A DNA stretch of 64,000 bases from Tenacibaculum dicentrarchi (GTDB lineage Bacteria; Bacteroidota; Bacteroidia; Flavobacteriales; Flavobacteriaceae): positions 2,609,001-2,673,000 of the forward strand of contig NZ_OZ038524.1 of assembly GCF_964036635.1 (NCBI RefSeq), read 5' to 3'. The position numbers and the translations under genes were made by a program. This document shows positions 52,986 through 61,091 of the stretch, piece after piece. The notes below the pieces were generated by a model. The model was not told the DNA's origin. It saw nothing but the letters and a program-made list of their open reading frames with translations, and did no database searches. The stretch's first letter is position 1, and the number at the start of each line of letters is the position of its first letter.

Positions 52986-55859
52986 TTAGTTGTTTATTGT
53001 CCAAGAAATATAATATAACTGCCCTATTTGACCAGATCCTGGTGCAACATAGTATTCTTTACCGAATAAGTTTGTTCCTCCAACTTTAATTCTCGATTTC
53101 ATAGAGGGAATAAAGTAGTTTAATTGTGCATCAAGCACAGTTCTTGCGTCTACATTACCTTTTACGAATTTCGAAACCCACTTATATTTATCCGACCATC
53201 TAGCATTAATATTAAACCCTACATTTCTGAAAAGTTTACTATTTCCAAACTGCAATTTTACAGCATGTTTTGGTGTATTAAAATTAGGTTCAAATTGTCC
53301 GTTATCTTTATCTTCAAACTCATAATCATTAAAATTATAGTTTACTCCAAAATCAAAATTTTTGAATAATTTAGTATGCATCCCTAAAGCAAAACCATAA
53401 GAATCAACATTAGATTTACTATTGGTTATAATACTAAAATCTTCACAAAACCCTTGTGCTATAGAAATAAAAGCCATTTCGTCATAAACCACAACACCTT
53501 GGTCGTTTATAATAGGAGTGTAATTAAGAGCTTCTATTTCTTGTTGAGTTAATTTTTTATTTCCGAAAGGATATACTTTTCCTAAGCTAGGGGTTGTTAT
53601 ATCTTGTGTAAAAACAAAATTATCATGCTTACTATAATACCCGTTAATATCGATATCGAAATTGGTGTTATTATTTAAACGAAACATACTTCTATACCCT
53701 AATTCAAGTGTTTTAACTACCTCTGGAAGAACCTCTCCATAATCAGATTTAATTGCCTTCGAATAATCACCGTCAGCTTTAAACGCAGTGCTAGTTAATA
53801 CAGAATTATTTAGTATTTCTTGTCCAGTTACGACTCTTGTCTGGTAGTCATTTAAAGTAGGGTCAAAAACTGGCGTGTAGTTTTCAGAAGATATTCTATC
53901 TAAGTTAGCCTTAACAGTTCCTATTGTTGTTTTAATTGATGGATTTAAAAACATATATTGTTCTTGAACTGTTGGGTTTCTAAAACCTGTTTGATAAGAA
54001 GCTCTTAACACATGATTTTTATCAGTACCTAAAACATAATTCAAGGCTATTTTTGGTGAATAATTTCCATCAAAATTAGTTGCTTTATCATAACGAAGTG
54101 ATGTTGTTACTTTTAATCTCTCATTAAATAGTTTTTTCTGAATTTGAGAATAAAAACCATATTCTTCTATTTCTATCTTTTCAAAAGCATCATTAAAAAG
54201 TGTTCCTTTAGAGTTCGGATTATATTTTCTGTAAGAACCTCCTACTTGAATATCAGCCCAGTTATTCAATAATCGTTTAAAATTATAGTTACCATCTAAA
54301 TGCTTATAATGACTTTTTTCATATAAAGCACTACCACCTTGTGAAATTAATGTTGATGTAATTTTATTAAACTCTTTATTAAATAATTTGGTATTTGGTT
54401 TTAACCTATGTAAATCTATTAAGGCTCTAGTATTAGCTATTGTTTTTCCTTCAAGATAATGTTTGTTATAATACTCAAGTTCCCAATAATAAAAAGTATC
54501 AGGATAACGATTAAGCTCAATTCCAGTTTTTGTTAAATCGTATGAATTACCAGAGTCATTTCCGGTATAGTATCCTCTAACATAAAAATCGTTCCCTTTA
54601 ACTTCTATTTTATGTTGTTCTGTAAAATAATTACGCTGTACAAATCTACTTGTACCTTGAAAAAGGTTATCTCTTAAAGAAAACCTAGAAGATAATTCAA
54701 TTTCTAAACGCTCATCTTTAAAAGGTCTAAAGTGTAATGCTCCTGAAAATCGGGTATTATTGGTTTTAAAATCATCTTTTAAAAGCTCGCTTTCACTATA
54801 ACCTGTTCTTCTTAAATATGTTCCATAAGGTATTTCGGCACTACCAGGCATATCATATTGTAAATAACCATTCCATTGGCTCAAATCAAAAAAAGTCTCA
54901 TCTCCATAGGTATTAACACCATCATAATTAACTGTTGAACTGATATCTCCAGGAATTATTTCATGACTAATAATTTCCTTATTTCTTAAATCATTGGCAT
55001 GCCACTCTTCAGCTTCATAATAAGAAAAATTTACTTTTGCAGCAAAATAGTCATTAAATTTATACGCCATTCGTATAGAGGCGTCATAAAAAGGATTATT
55101 TCCACCTTCTTTTTGGCTAGTATATCCTGTTTTAAATAAGCTACTAATTCCTGTATAATCAAATGGATTCTTGGTGTTCATTAACATCAAACCGTTATAA
55201 GCATTAGCTCCATATAATGCAGAAGATGCTCCTGGTAAAATTTCAACACTAAGGATGTCTAATTCTGAAACCCCTGAAAAATTCCCTGTACTAAAACTTA
55301 ATGCCTGTGCTGCGGTATCCATACCGTCAATCATTTGGACGAATCGAGAGTTGCTAAAATCCGAAAAACCTCTTGTATTTATAGATTGAAACCCATAACC
55401 TCCTTCTCTAGATTCTACTCCTTTTAAATTTGCTAAGCCATTATAAAAAGAATTAGCGGATGTATTTTTAACCTCTGTTAAACCAAATCTTTCAATTGTT
55501 ACTGGCGATTCAATAATTTTTTCAGAAACCCTAGATGCTGAAATAACAATTTGATCTAGTAATAAGCTTTCTTTTAATATGATATTTATTGGCGAACCTA
55601 AACTTCTGATAATCCGTTTTTCTGTTTGATAACCAAAAGCAGAAATTATTAGCGTTACCGGTAATTTTCGCAAGGTTTTCAAGGTAAACTTACCATCTGT
55701 AAAAGTAGTAGTAGTAGTACTTTCTGTTTTTATAGTGATTTTAGCATTATAAAAAGGCTCTAGATACTCATCGTAAACCTCTCCTTTTATTTCTATTTGT
55801 GCGTATGTAATTACGCTACAAAAAATAAAAAACATCCCTATTAATTGTTTTTTTAACAT
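52986..55859 (-). CDS. TonB-dependent receptor, array unit 1
   Basis: A 957-residue outer-membrane receptor: signal peptide (about 1-20), carboxypeptidase-regulatory-like domain (about 22-97), plug (about 103-235) and barrel ending in ISWTINN. It is very close to the receptor at 57018, including an 80-base identical stretch in the plug. Differences concentrate in the extracellular-loop-like regions of the barrel, which suggests different ligands. The TonB-domain gene at 55892 lies 32 bases upstream and should be co-transcribed. A terminator follows the stop. Confidence 0.93.
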   Translation of the reverse strand: MLKKQLIGMFFIFCSVITYAQIEIKGEVYDEYLEPFYNAKITIKTESTTTTTFTDGKFTLKTLRKLPVTLIISAFGYQTEKRIIRSLGSPINIILKESLLLDQIVISASRVSEKIIESPVTIERFGLTEVKNTSANSFYNGLANLKGVESREGGYGFQSINTRGFSDFSNSRFVQMIDGMDTAAQALSFSTGNFSGVSELDILSVEILPGASSALYGANAYNGLMLMNTKNPFDYTGISSLFKTGYTSQKEGGNNPFYDASIRMAYKFNDYFAAKVNFSYYEAEEWHANDLRNKEIISHEIIPGDISSTVNYDGVNTYGDETFFDLSQWNGYLQYDMPGSAEIPYGTYLRRTGYSESELLKDDFKTNNTRFSGALHFRPFKDERLEIELSSRFSLRDNLFQGTSRFVQRNYFTEQHKIEVKGNDFYVRGYYTGNDSGNSYDLTKTGIELNRYPDTFYYWELEYYNKHYLEGKTIANTRALIDLHRLKPNTKLFNKEFNKITSTLISQGGSALYEKSHYKHLDGNYNFKRLLNNWADIQVGGSYRKYNPNSKGTLFNDAFEKIEIEEYGFYSQIQKKLFNERLKVTTSLRYDKATNFDGNYSPKIALNYVLGTDKNHVLRASYQTGFRNPTVQEQYMFLNPSIKTTIGTVKANLDRISSENYTPVFDPTLNDYQTRVVTGQEILNNSVLTSTAFKADGDYSKAIKSDYGEVLPEVVKTLELGYRSMFRLNNNTNFDIDINGYYSKHDNFVFTQDITTPSLGKVYPFGNKKLTQQEIEALNYTPIINDQGVVVYDEMAFISIAQGFCEDFSIITNSKSNVDSYGFALGMHTKLFKNFDFGVNYNFNDYEFEDKDNGQFEPNFNTPKHAVKLQFGNSKLFRNVGFNINARWSDKYKWVSKFVKGNVDARTVLDAQLNYFIPSMKSRIKVGGTNLFGKEYYVAPGSGQIGQLYYISWTINN

Positions 55860-55891
55860 CGTAAAATTTCTTTTAAATATTTTTTTTACTT

Positions 55892-56626
55892 CTACTCTTC
55901 TAGTGAAAAATTAATTGGAAAACCATACTTTACAGTCGTATAATTTCCATCTTTTTTAGCGGGTTTAAATTTAGGTAGCATAGCAACTACACGAACCGCT
56001 TCGTTATCTAATATTGTAGCACCATCAGGGCCTAGTGTTTTAATATTTTTAACATAACCTGTTTTATCAATAATAAACCGAACCCAAACTTCGCCTTTAA
56101 CACCACGTTTAATCGCTTCTAGTGGATAGCTAAAATGTTTAGAAATATGACGCATCATTTCGGTATTAAAACAATCTGAAGTTTCTGATTTCTTTGTTTT
56201 TTCACAAGCTTTGAAAACGGGTATTTTATCTACAGCTGTAAATTTTAAAGCCTTTCGAACTTCTTCTTTTGATAATTTATTTTTAAGATTTTCAATATTG
56301 TTTTTTAGTACGACTGCACCTGTAATTTCAGAGTTCTTAACTATTTCGCCAACTTCAACAGTATTTATACCCCCAAGACTTGCGACTTCTTGTTTTTTTA
56401 AAGTTTTTCGTTTTTTTAAATGCCTTTTATTTGCAGATATTGTTACAGAAATAAGCCTAGATTTCTTACTCCTCTTATTTTTAGGCTCTTTAATAGTACA
56501 TTTTGTAACACTAATAGTATTTAAATCAATCTCAGCAGTTTTATCTGCAGATTCACAAACTTTTTGGGCAATTGCTACTGAGTTTAATAAAAGTAACAAC
56601 ATAACAAACACTATTTTTTTCATCAT
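55892..56626 (-). CDS. Exported TonB C-terminal-domain protein, array unit 1
   Basis: A 244-residue protein whose last 80 residues are a TonB C-terminal domain (SYPLEAIKRGVKGEVWVRF, KTLGPDGATILDNEA, PINFSLEE). The N-terminus is a cleavable signal peptide (about 1-20, ending AIA-QK), not a membrane anchor, and there is no proline-rich linker. The middle is lysine-rich. Four cysteines (24, 43 and two in VFKACEK and SDCFNTE) are conserved with the paralogue at 59957. By domain it could contact the TonB box of the downstream receptor, but a link to ExbB/ExbD is unproven. It is the first gene of its unit. Confidence 0.88.
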   Translation of the reverse strand: MMKKIVFVMLLLLLNSVAIAQKVCESADKTAEIDLNTISVTKCTIKEPKNKRSKKSRLISVTISANKRHLKKRKTLKKQEVASLGGINTVEVGEIVKNSEITGAVVLKNNIENLKNKLSKEEVRKALKFTAVDKIPVFKACEKTKKSETSDCFNTEMMRHISKHFSYPLEAIKRGVKGEVWVRFIIDKTGYVKNIKTLGPDGATILDNEAVRVVAMLPKFKPAKKDGNYTTVKYGFPINFSLEE

Positions 56627-56698
56627 ATCAAAAAAATTATATTATTAAATAATTTTTCCTGAGGGGAAGGAAAATAAATGTGTGAAGGGAAGGTTAGA

Positions 56699-56733
56699 CA
56701 AATATAAGTTAATCAGTTAAATAGAATAACAAA
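56699..56733 (-). promoter_or_regulatory. Candidate promoter for array unit 1
   Basis: On the minus strand TTTG at 56730-56733, 23 bases, TATATTTG at 56699-56706. The start codon follows about 72 bases later. Confidence 0.5.
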
Positions 56734-56966
56734 AACACTAAAAAAACACTTTTATAAAGGTAAAATAGATTCTTTTTAAATAAAGAATTAGTTGTCTAAA
56801 ATCTACAAAGTTATTCTTGAAAAAGCTAGGCAGCTAAACACTGTGGGAAATTAGGATGAAAAACTGAAATAAGTTCAGTTTGATAGGTTCGATTTCTTAA
56901 TTTTTCTGTAATATTTTTTTTCAGATGAAATTTTAACAAGTACTGAAAATTAAATGTTTTTTAAAA

Positions 56967-56997
56967 CAAAAAAACTCGAGCAATGCTCGAGTTTTTG
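56967..56997 (-). terminator. Terminator after the unit 2 receptor
   Basis: A 10-bp stem (56971-56980 with 56986-56995) containing CTCGAG on both arms, 5-base loop, A/T tracts on both sides. Confidence 0.8.
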
Positions 56998-57017
56998 TAA
57001 AATATATGCTAAAGTTC

Positions 57018-59924
57018 TTAGTTATTTATTGTCCAAGAAACATAATATAATTGCCCTATTTGACCAGAACCTGGTGCTACAAAATACTCTTTACCAAATA
57101 AATTTGTTCCTCCAATTTTTATTTTAGATTTCATAGAAGGAATACGATAGTTTAACTGTGCATCAATTACAGTTCTTTCTGATATATCTCCTTTTACAAA
57201 TTGAGAAACCCATCTATATTCATCTTGCCATCTTGCATTTACATTAAACCCAAAATTATTAAACAGATTGTTATTTCCTAACTGAACTTTTACCGTATGT
57301 TTTGGTGTGTTAAAGTTAGGGTCAAACTGCCCATTATCTTTATCTTCAAACTGATAATCATTAAAGTTATAGTTTACTCCAAAATCAAAATCTCTGAATA
57401 GCTTAGTGTGCATTCCTAATCCAAAACCATACGATTCAATTTGAGATTTACTATTGGTTATAATTTTAGAATCCGTTACATGCCCTCTATTAAAAGAGTC
57501 ATTTGCTAATTCATCAAGTATCATAACACCTTGGTCTGTAAAAAAAGCAAATTTATTTTCTGGAAGTTCTCGCTCTTGCTCTGTAAATTTCTTATCGCCA
57601 AAAGGATATACTTTTCCTGCATTAGGTGTGGTAATATCTTGTGTAAAAACAAAGTTATCGTGCTTACTATAATACCCATTAATATCTAAGTCAAAATTCG
57701 TAGTAGTATTTAAACTAAACATACTTCTATACCCTAATTCAATGGTTTTAACTACCTCAGGAACTACCTCTCCATAAGTCGATTTTTGATCTTTAGCACC
57801 TTTATAAGTATCCTTGTCGTAATAAACAGTTTTAGTTAATAATGAATTATTTATTATTTCATCTCCTGTAACCAATCTATTAAAATATACGAAAGCTCCT
57901 AAATCTCCCGTATCAGGATCAATCGCACTACTATCCCAAACCTCGTAAGAACTATCTTCAGATATCCTATCTAAGTTATCCTTTACCGTTCCTATAGTTG
58001 TTTTAACTGATGGATTTAAAAACATATATTGTTCCTGAACTGTTGGGTTTCTAAAACCTGTTTGATAAGAAGCTCTTAATACATGGTTTTTATCAGTTCC
58101 TAAAACATAATTCAAGGCTATTTTTGGAGAATAATTTCCGTCAAAATTAGTTGCCTTATCGTAACGTAAAGAAGTTGTTATTTTTAACTTCTCATTAAAT
58201 AAATTTTTCTGAATTTGAGAATAAAAACCATATTCTTCTATTTCTATATTTTTATTAGCGTCATTAAAAAGCGTTCCTTTTGAATTCGGACTATACTCCC
58301 TATAAGACCCCCCTATTTGAACATCTGCCCAGTTATTCAATAATCGCTTAAAGTTATAATTACCATCTAAATGCTTGTAATGGCTTTTTTCATATAAAGC
58401 ACTACCTCCTTCTGAAATTAATGTCGATGTAGTTTTAGCAAGCGCTTCATTAAAAGCATTTGTATTTGGCTGTAATCTATTTACATCTGCTAACGCTCTA
58501 GAATTAGCTAGTGATTCTCCACTAACATAATGCTCATAAAAATACTCATATGCCCAATCACCACGTGAAGCAGCAATATTATTAAGCATAATTCCTGTTT
58601 TTGTTAAATCATAAGAATCTCCAGAGTCGTTTCCGGTATAATATCCTCTAAGATAAAAATCTTTACCTTTAATTTCCGCTTTATATTGTTCTGTAAAATA
58701 ATTACGCTGCACAAACCTACTTGCTCCTTGAAAAAGATTATCTCTTAAAGAAAGTCTAGATGATAGTTCAATTTCTAATCTGTCATCTTTAAAAGGTCTG
58801 AAGTGTAAAGAACCTGAAAATCGGGTGTTATTAGTTTTAAAATCATCTTTTAAAAGAGATTTCTCAGTATATCCTGTTCTTCTTAAATACGTTCCATAAG
58901 CTATTGGATCACTACCAGGAATATAATATTCTAAATCATAATTATAACTAGATAAATCTTGATAAACTTCATCACCATAAGTATTAACCCCATCGTAATT
59001 AACTGTTGAGTTAATATCACCCGAAACTAATTTATTTGTGTCAATTTCTTTATTTCTTAAGTCATTTGCATGCCATTCTTCTGCCACATAATGAGTAAAA
59101 TTCACTTTAGCAGCAAAATAATCATTAAATTTATTTGCCATTCTTATTGACACATCATAAAAAGGATTATTACCTCCTTCTTCTTGACTCATATATCCGC
59201 TTTTAAATAAGGTACTAATACCTGTATGTTCAAAAGGACTTTTAGTATTCATAAGCATCAAACCATTATAAGCATTGGCTCCATATAATGCAGAAGATGC
59301 TCCTGGTAAAATTTCAACACTAAGGATGTCTAATTCTGAAACCCCTGAAAAATTCCCGGTACTAAAACTTAACGCTTGCGCCGCAGTATCCATACCGTCA
59401 ATCATTTGAACAAATCGTGAATTTGTAAAATCAGAAAACCCTCTAGTATTTATAGATTTAAAACCATAACTTCCTTCTCTTGATTGTATTCCTTTTAAGT
59501 TCGTTAAACCATCATAAAAAGAATTTGAAGTAGTATTTTTAATATCGCTTAAACCAAATCGCTCAATAGCCACTGGCGATTCAATAATTCGTTCCGGAAC
59601 TCTTGAAGCTGATATAACTACTTGATCTAAAAGATATGCTTCTTTTAAAATGATATTAATTGACTTATCTAAGCCTGTAACCACCAACTCTTCTGTTTGA
59701 TAACCAAAAGCAGAAACCCTTAAAGTTATTGGAAAACTCTTAAATACCTTTAAACTAAACTCACCATCTTGATCAGATAGCGTGCTTTCGCCTAAAGCAG
59801 TAACTTTAGCATTATAAAAAGGCTCTAGATATTCATCATAAACCAAGCCTTTTAATTCTACCTGTGCGTATGACACCATACTAAACAAGGCAAAAACAAT
59901 AATTATTGAATATTTTTTAAACAT
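57018..59924 (-). CDS. TonB-dependent receptor, array unit 2
   Basis: A 968-residue outer-membrane receptor with the same architecture as the unit 1 receptor: signal peptide (about 1-20), beta-sandwich domain (about 22-95), plug (about 100-232) and barrel ending in VSWTINN. Large blocks are nearly identical to unit 1, while segments such as those around residues 300-320, 480-500 and 690-720 differ by substitutions and small insertions, as expected for exposed loops. Its TonB-domain partner starts 32 bases upstream, the same spacing as in unit 1. Confidence 0.93.
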   Translation of the reverse strand: MFKKYSIIIVFALFSMVSYAQVELKGLVYDEYLEPFYNAKVTALGESTLSDQDGEFSLKVFKSFPITLRVSAFGYQTEELVVTGLDKSINIILKEAYLLDQVVISASRVPERIIESPVAIERFGLSDIKNTTSNSFYDGLTNLKGIQSREGSYGFKSINTRGFSDFTNSRFVQMIDGMDTAAQALSFSTGNFSGVSELDILSVEILPGASSALYGANAYNGLMLMNTKSPFEHTGISTLFKSGYMSQEEGGNNPFYDVSIRMANKFNDYFAAKVNFTHYVAEEWHANDLRNKEIDTNKLVSGDINSTVNYDGVNTYGDEVYQDLSSYNYDLEYYIPGSDPIAYGTYLRRTGYTEKSLLKDDFKTNNTRFSGSLHFRPFKDDRLEIELSSRLSLRDNLFQGASRFVQRNYFTEQYKAEIKGKDFYLRGYYTGNDSGDSYDLTKTGIMLNNIAASRGDWAYEYFYEHYVSGESLANSRALADVNRLQPNTNAFNEALAKTTSTLISEGGSALYEKSHYKHLDGNYNFKRLLNNWADVQIGGSYREYSPNSKGTLFNDANKNIEIEEYGFYSQIQKNLFNEKLKITTSLRYDKATNFDGNYSPKIALNYVLGTDKNHVLRASYQTGFRNPTVQEQYMFLNPSVKTTIGTVKDNLDRISEDSSYEVWDSSAIDPDTGDLGAFVYFNRLVTGDEIINNSLLTKTVYYDKDTYKGAKDQKSTYGEVVPEVVKTIELGYRSMFSLNTTTNFDLDINGYYSKHDNFVFTQDITTPNAGKVYPFGDKKFTEQERELPENKFAFFTDQGVMILDELANDSFNRGHVTDSKIITNSKSQIESYGFGLGMHTKLFRDFDFGVNYNFNDYQFEDKDNGQFDPNFNTPKHTVKVQLGNNNLFNNFGFNVNARWQDEYRWVSQFVKGDISERTVIDAQLNYRIPSMKSKIKIGGTNLFGKEYFVAPGSGQIGQLYYVSWTINN

Positions 59925-59956
59925 TTTAAAGTGTTTTATTTTTTAAAATAATATTT

Positions 59957-60691
59957 TTACTCTTCTAAAGAAAAGTTAATAGGGAAACCATACTTTACAG
60001 AAGTACGCTTTCCTCCTTTTTTTGCAGGTTTAAACCTTGGTAACTTTAAAACTACACGGGTAGCTTCATTGTTTAATATTTCAGCATTATCAGGACCTAA
60101 CGTTTTTATATTTTTTACATAACCACTTTTATCAATAATAAAACGAACCCAAACATCTCCCTGTAAACTTTGTCTAACAGCTTCTCCTGGATAACTAAAA
60201 TATTTAGAAATATGGTGCATCATTTCATTATTAAAACAATCAGATTCCTCACCTTTTGCTGCTTTTTTACAAGCGTCAAAAACTGGTATTTTATCTACGT
60301 CTGTAAATTTCAATGCTTTTCTAACTTCTTCTTTTGATAATTTATTTTTAAGATTCTCAATATTATTTTTCAACGATATTGTGTTTGTAATCTCAGCATT
60401 TAAAGCAGTTTCAGAAACCTTAGAAACTCCTGTAACTCCAATAGCAGTAATTTCTTTCTTCTTTAAAAGCTCTCTTTTCTTTAAATGCCTTTTATTTGCA
60501 GATACTGACACCGAAATAAGTCTAGATTTCTTATTTTTCTTACTTTTAGATTCTTTAATAGTACATTTTGTAATACTAATGCTATTTAAGTCAACCTCTT
60601 TACTATTTGGAGATTCACAAATTTCTTGCGCAAAAAGAACTGAAAAAATATTAATAAAAAAAAACGGGATAATAAATAATAACTTTCTCAT
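59957..60691 (-). CDS. Exported TonB C-terminal-domain protein, array unit 2
   Basis: A 244-residue paralogue of the protein at 55892, the same length. It has a cleavable signal peptide (about 1-21, ending LFA-QE), the four conserved cysteines (25, 43 and the pair around FDACKK and SDCFNNE), a shared NIENLKNKLSKEEVRKALKF helix and a TonB C-terminal domain (GDVWVRFIIDKSGYVKNIKTL). The stretch between about residues 75 and 105 is the most divergent part. A TACTTTTG box lies about 53 bases upstream. The receptor at 57018 follows. Confidence 0.88.
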   Translation of the reverse strand: MRKLLFIIPFFFINIFSVLFAQEICESPNSKEVDLNSISITKCTIKESKSKKNKKSRLISVSVSANKRHLKKRELLKKKEITAIGVTGVSKVSETALNAEITNTISLKNNIENLKNKLSKEEVRKALKFTDVDKIPVFDACKKAAKGEESDCFNNEMMHHISKYFSYPGEAVRQSLQGDVWVRFIIDKSGYVKNIKTLGPDNAEILNNEATRVVLKLPRFKPAKKGGKRTSVKYGFPINFSLEE

Positions 60692-60744
60692 AATAGGTGT
60701 TTTACTCTTATAAAACAGATCTAAAAAAGATCTTTAAGATAGTG

Positions 60745-60752
60745 CAAAAGTA
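60745..60752 (-). promoter_or_regulatory. Candidate -7 box for array unit 2
   Basis: TACTTTTG on the minus strand matches TANNTTTG, 53 bases before the TonB-domain gene start. No clear -33 element. Confidence 0.45.
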
Positions 60753-61006
60753 CAAAATTTTAAAACAAAAAGCGATATTTTCGTTTTATTTTATTTTAAC
60801 ACTCTAAAAAGCAAGTAATTAATAATGTGTTTTAATAGATTTAAAAAGCACTTAATACTCCTGTACAAAGGGTTTTCAAAGGATTTTAACACTTCTAAAA
60901 AAGTCGTTAAGTTCAGTTATTTTTCATAAAAAACAATTATTAATTATTAAAACTCCCTATATACATAGTGTGAAATTTAAGTTTAAATAACCTTAATTTA
61001 ACTTTA

Positions 61007-61056
61007 AAATCCTAAAAAAAATTAAATAGTAAACTATTTAATTTTTTTTAGGATTT
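61007..61056 (-). terminator. Long perfect hairpin after the unit 3 receptor
   Basis: A 24-bp perfect inverted repeat (61007-61030 with 61033-61056) with a 2-base loop. One arm contains eight consecutive A and the other eight T, so the lower stem is A-T only. It lies 35 bases after the receptor stop and probably ends that transcript. Confidence 0.7.
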
Positions 61057-61091
61057 ATTAATAGCTATTAATAAACTTATTATAAAGAGAA

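Larger units (their letters stand above)
56627..57017. other. Intergenic region between array units 1 and 2
   Basis: This 391-base stretch holds the promoter of unit 1 near 56699-56733, the terminator of unit 2 near 56967-56997, and a small 8-bp hairpin (56861-56868 with 56874-56881) of no clear role. The rest is AT-rich with no open frame I would call a gene. It is not repeated in the other array spacers at a level I can see. Confidence 0.6.
60692..61091. other. Intergenic region between array units 2 and 3
   Basis: This 400-base stretch contains the unit 2 promoter-like box (60745-60752) and the long unit 3 hairpin (61007-61056). Between them the sequence is AT-rich with no credible gene, RNA element or repeat that I can recognise. 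Confidence 0.6.

Noticed and set aside
56861..56881. 8-bp hairpin in the spacer between array units 1 and 2
   Set aside because: Short, AT-rich, no T tract and not repeated in the other spacer; probably chance.
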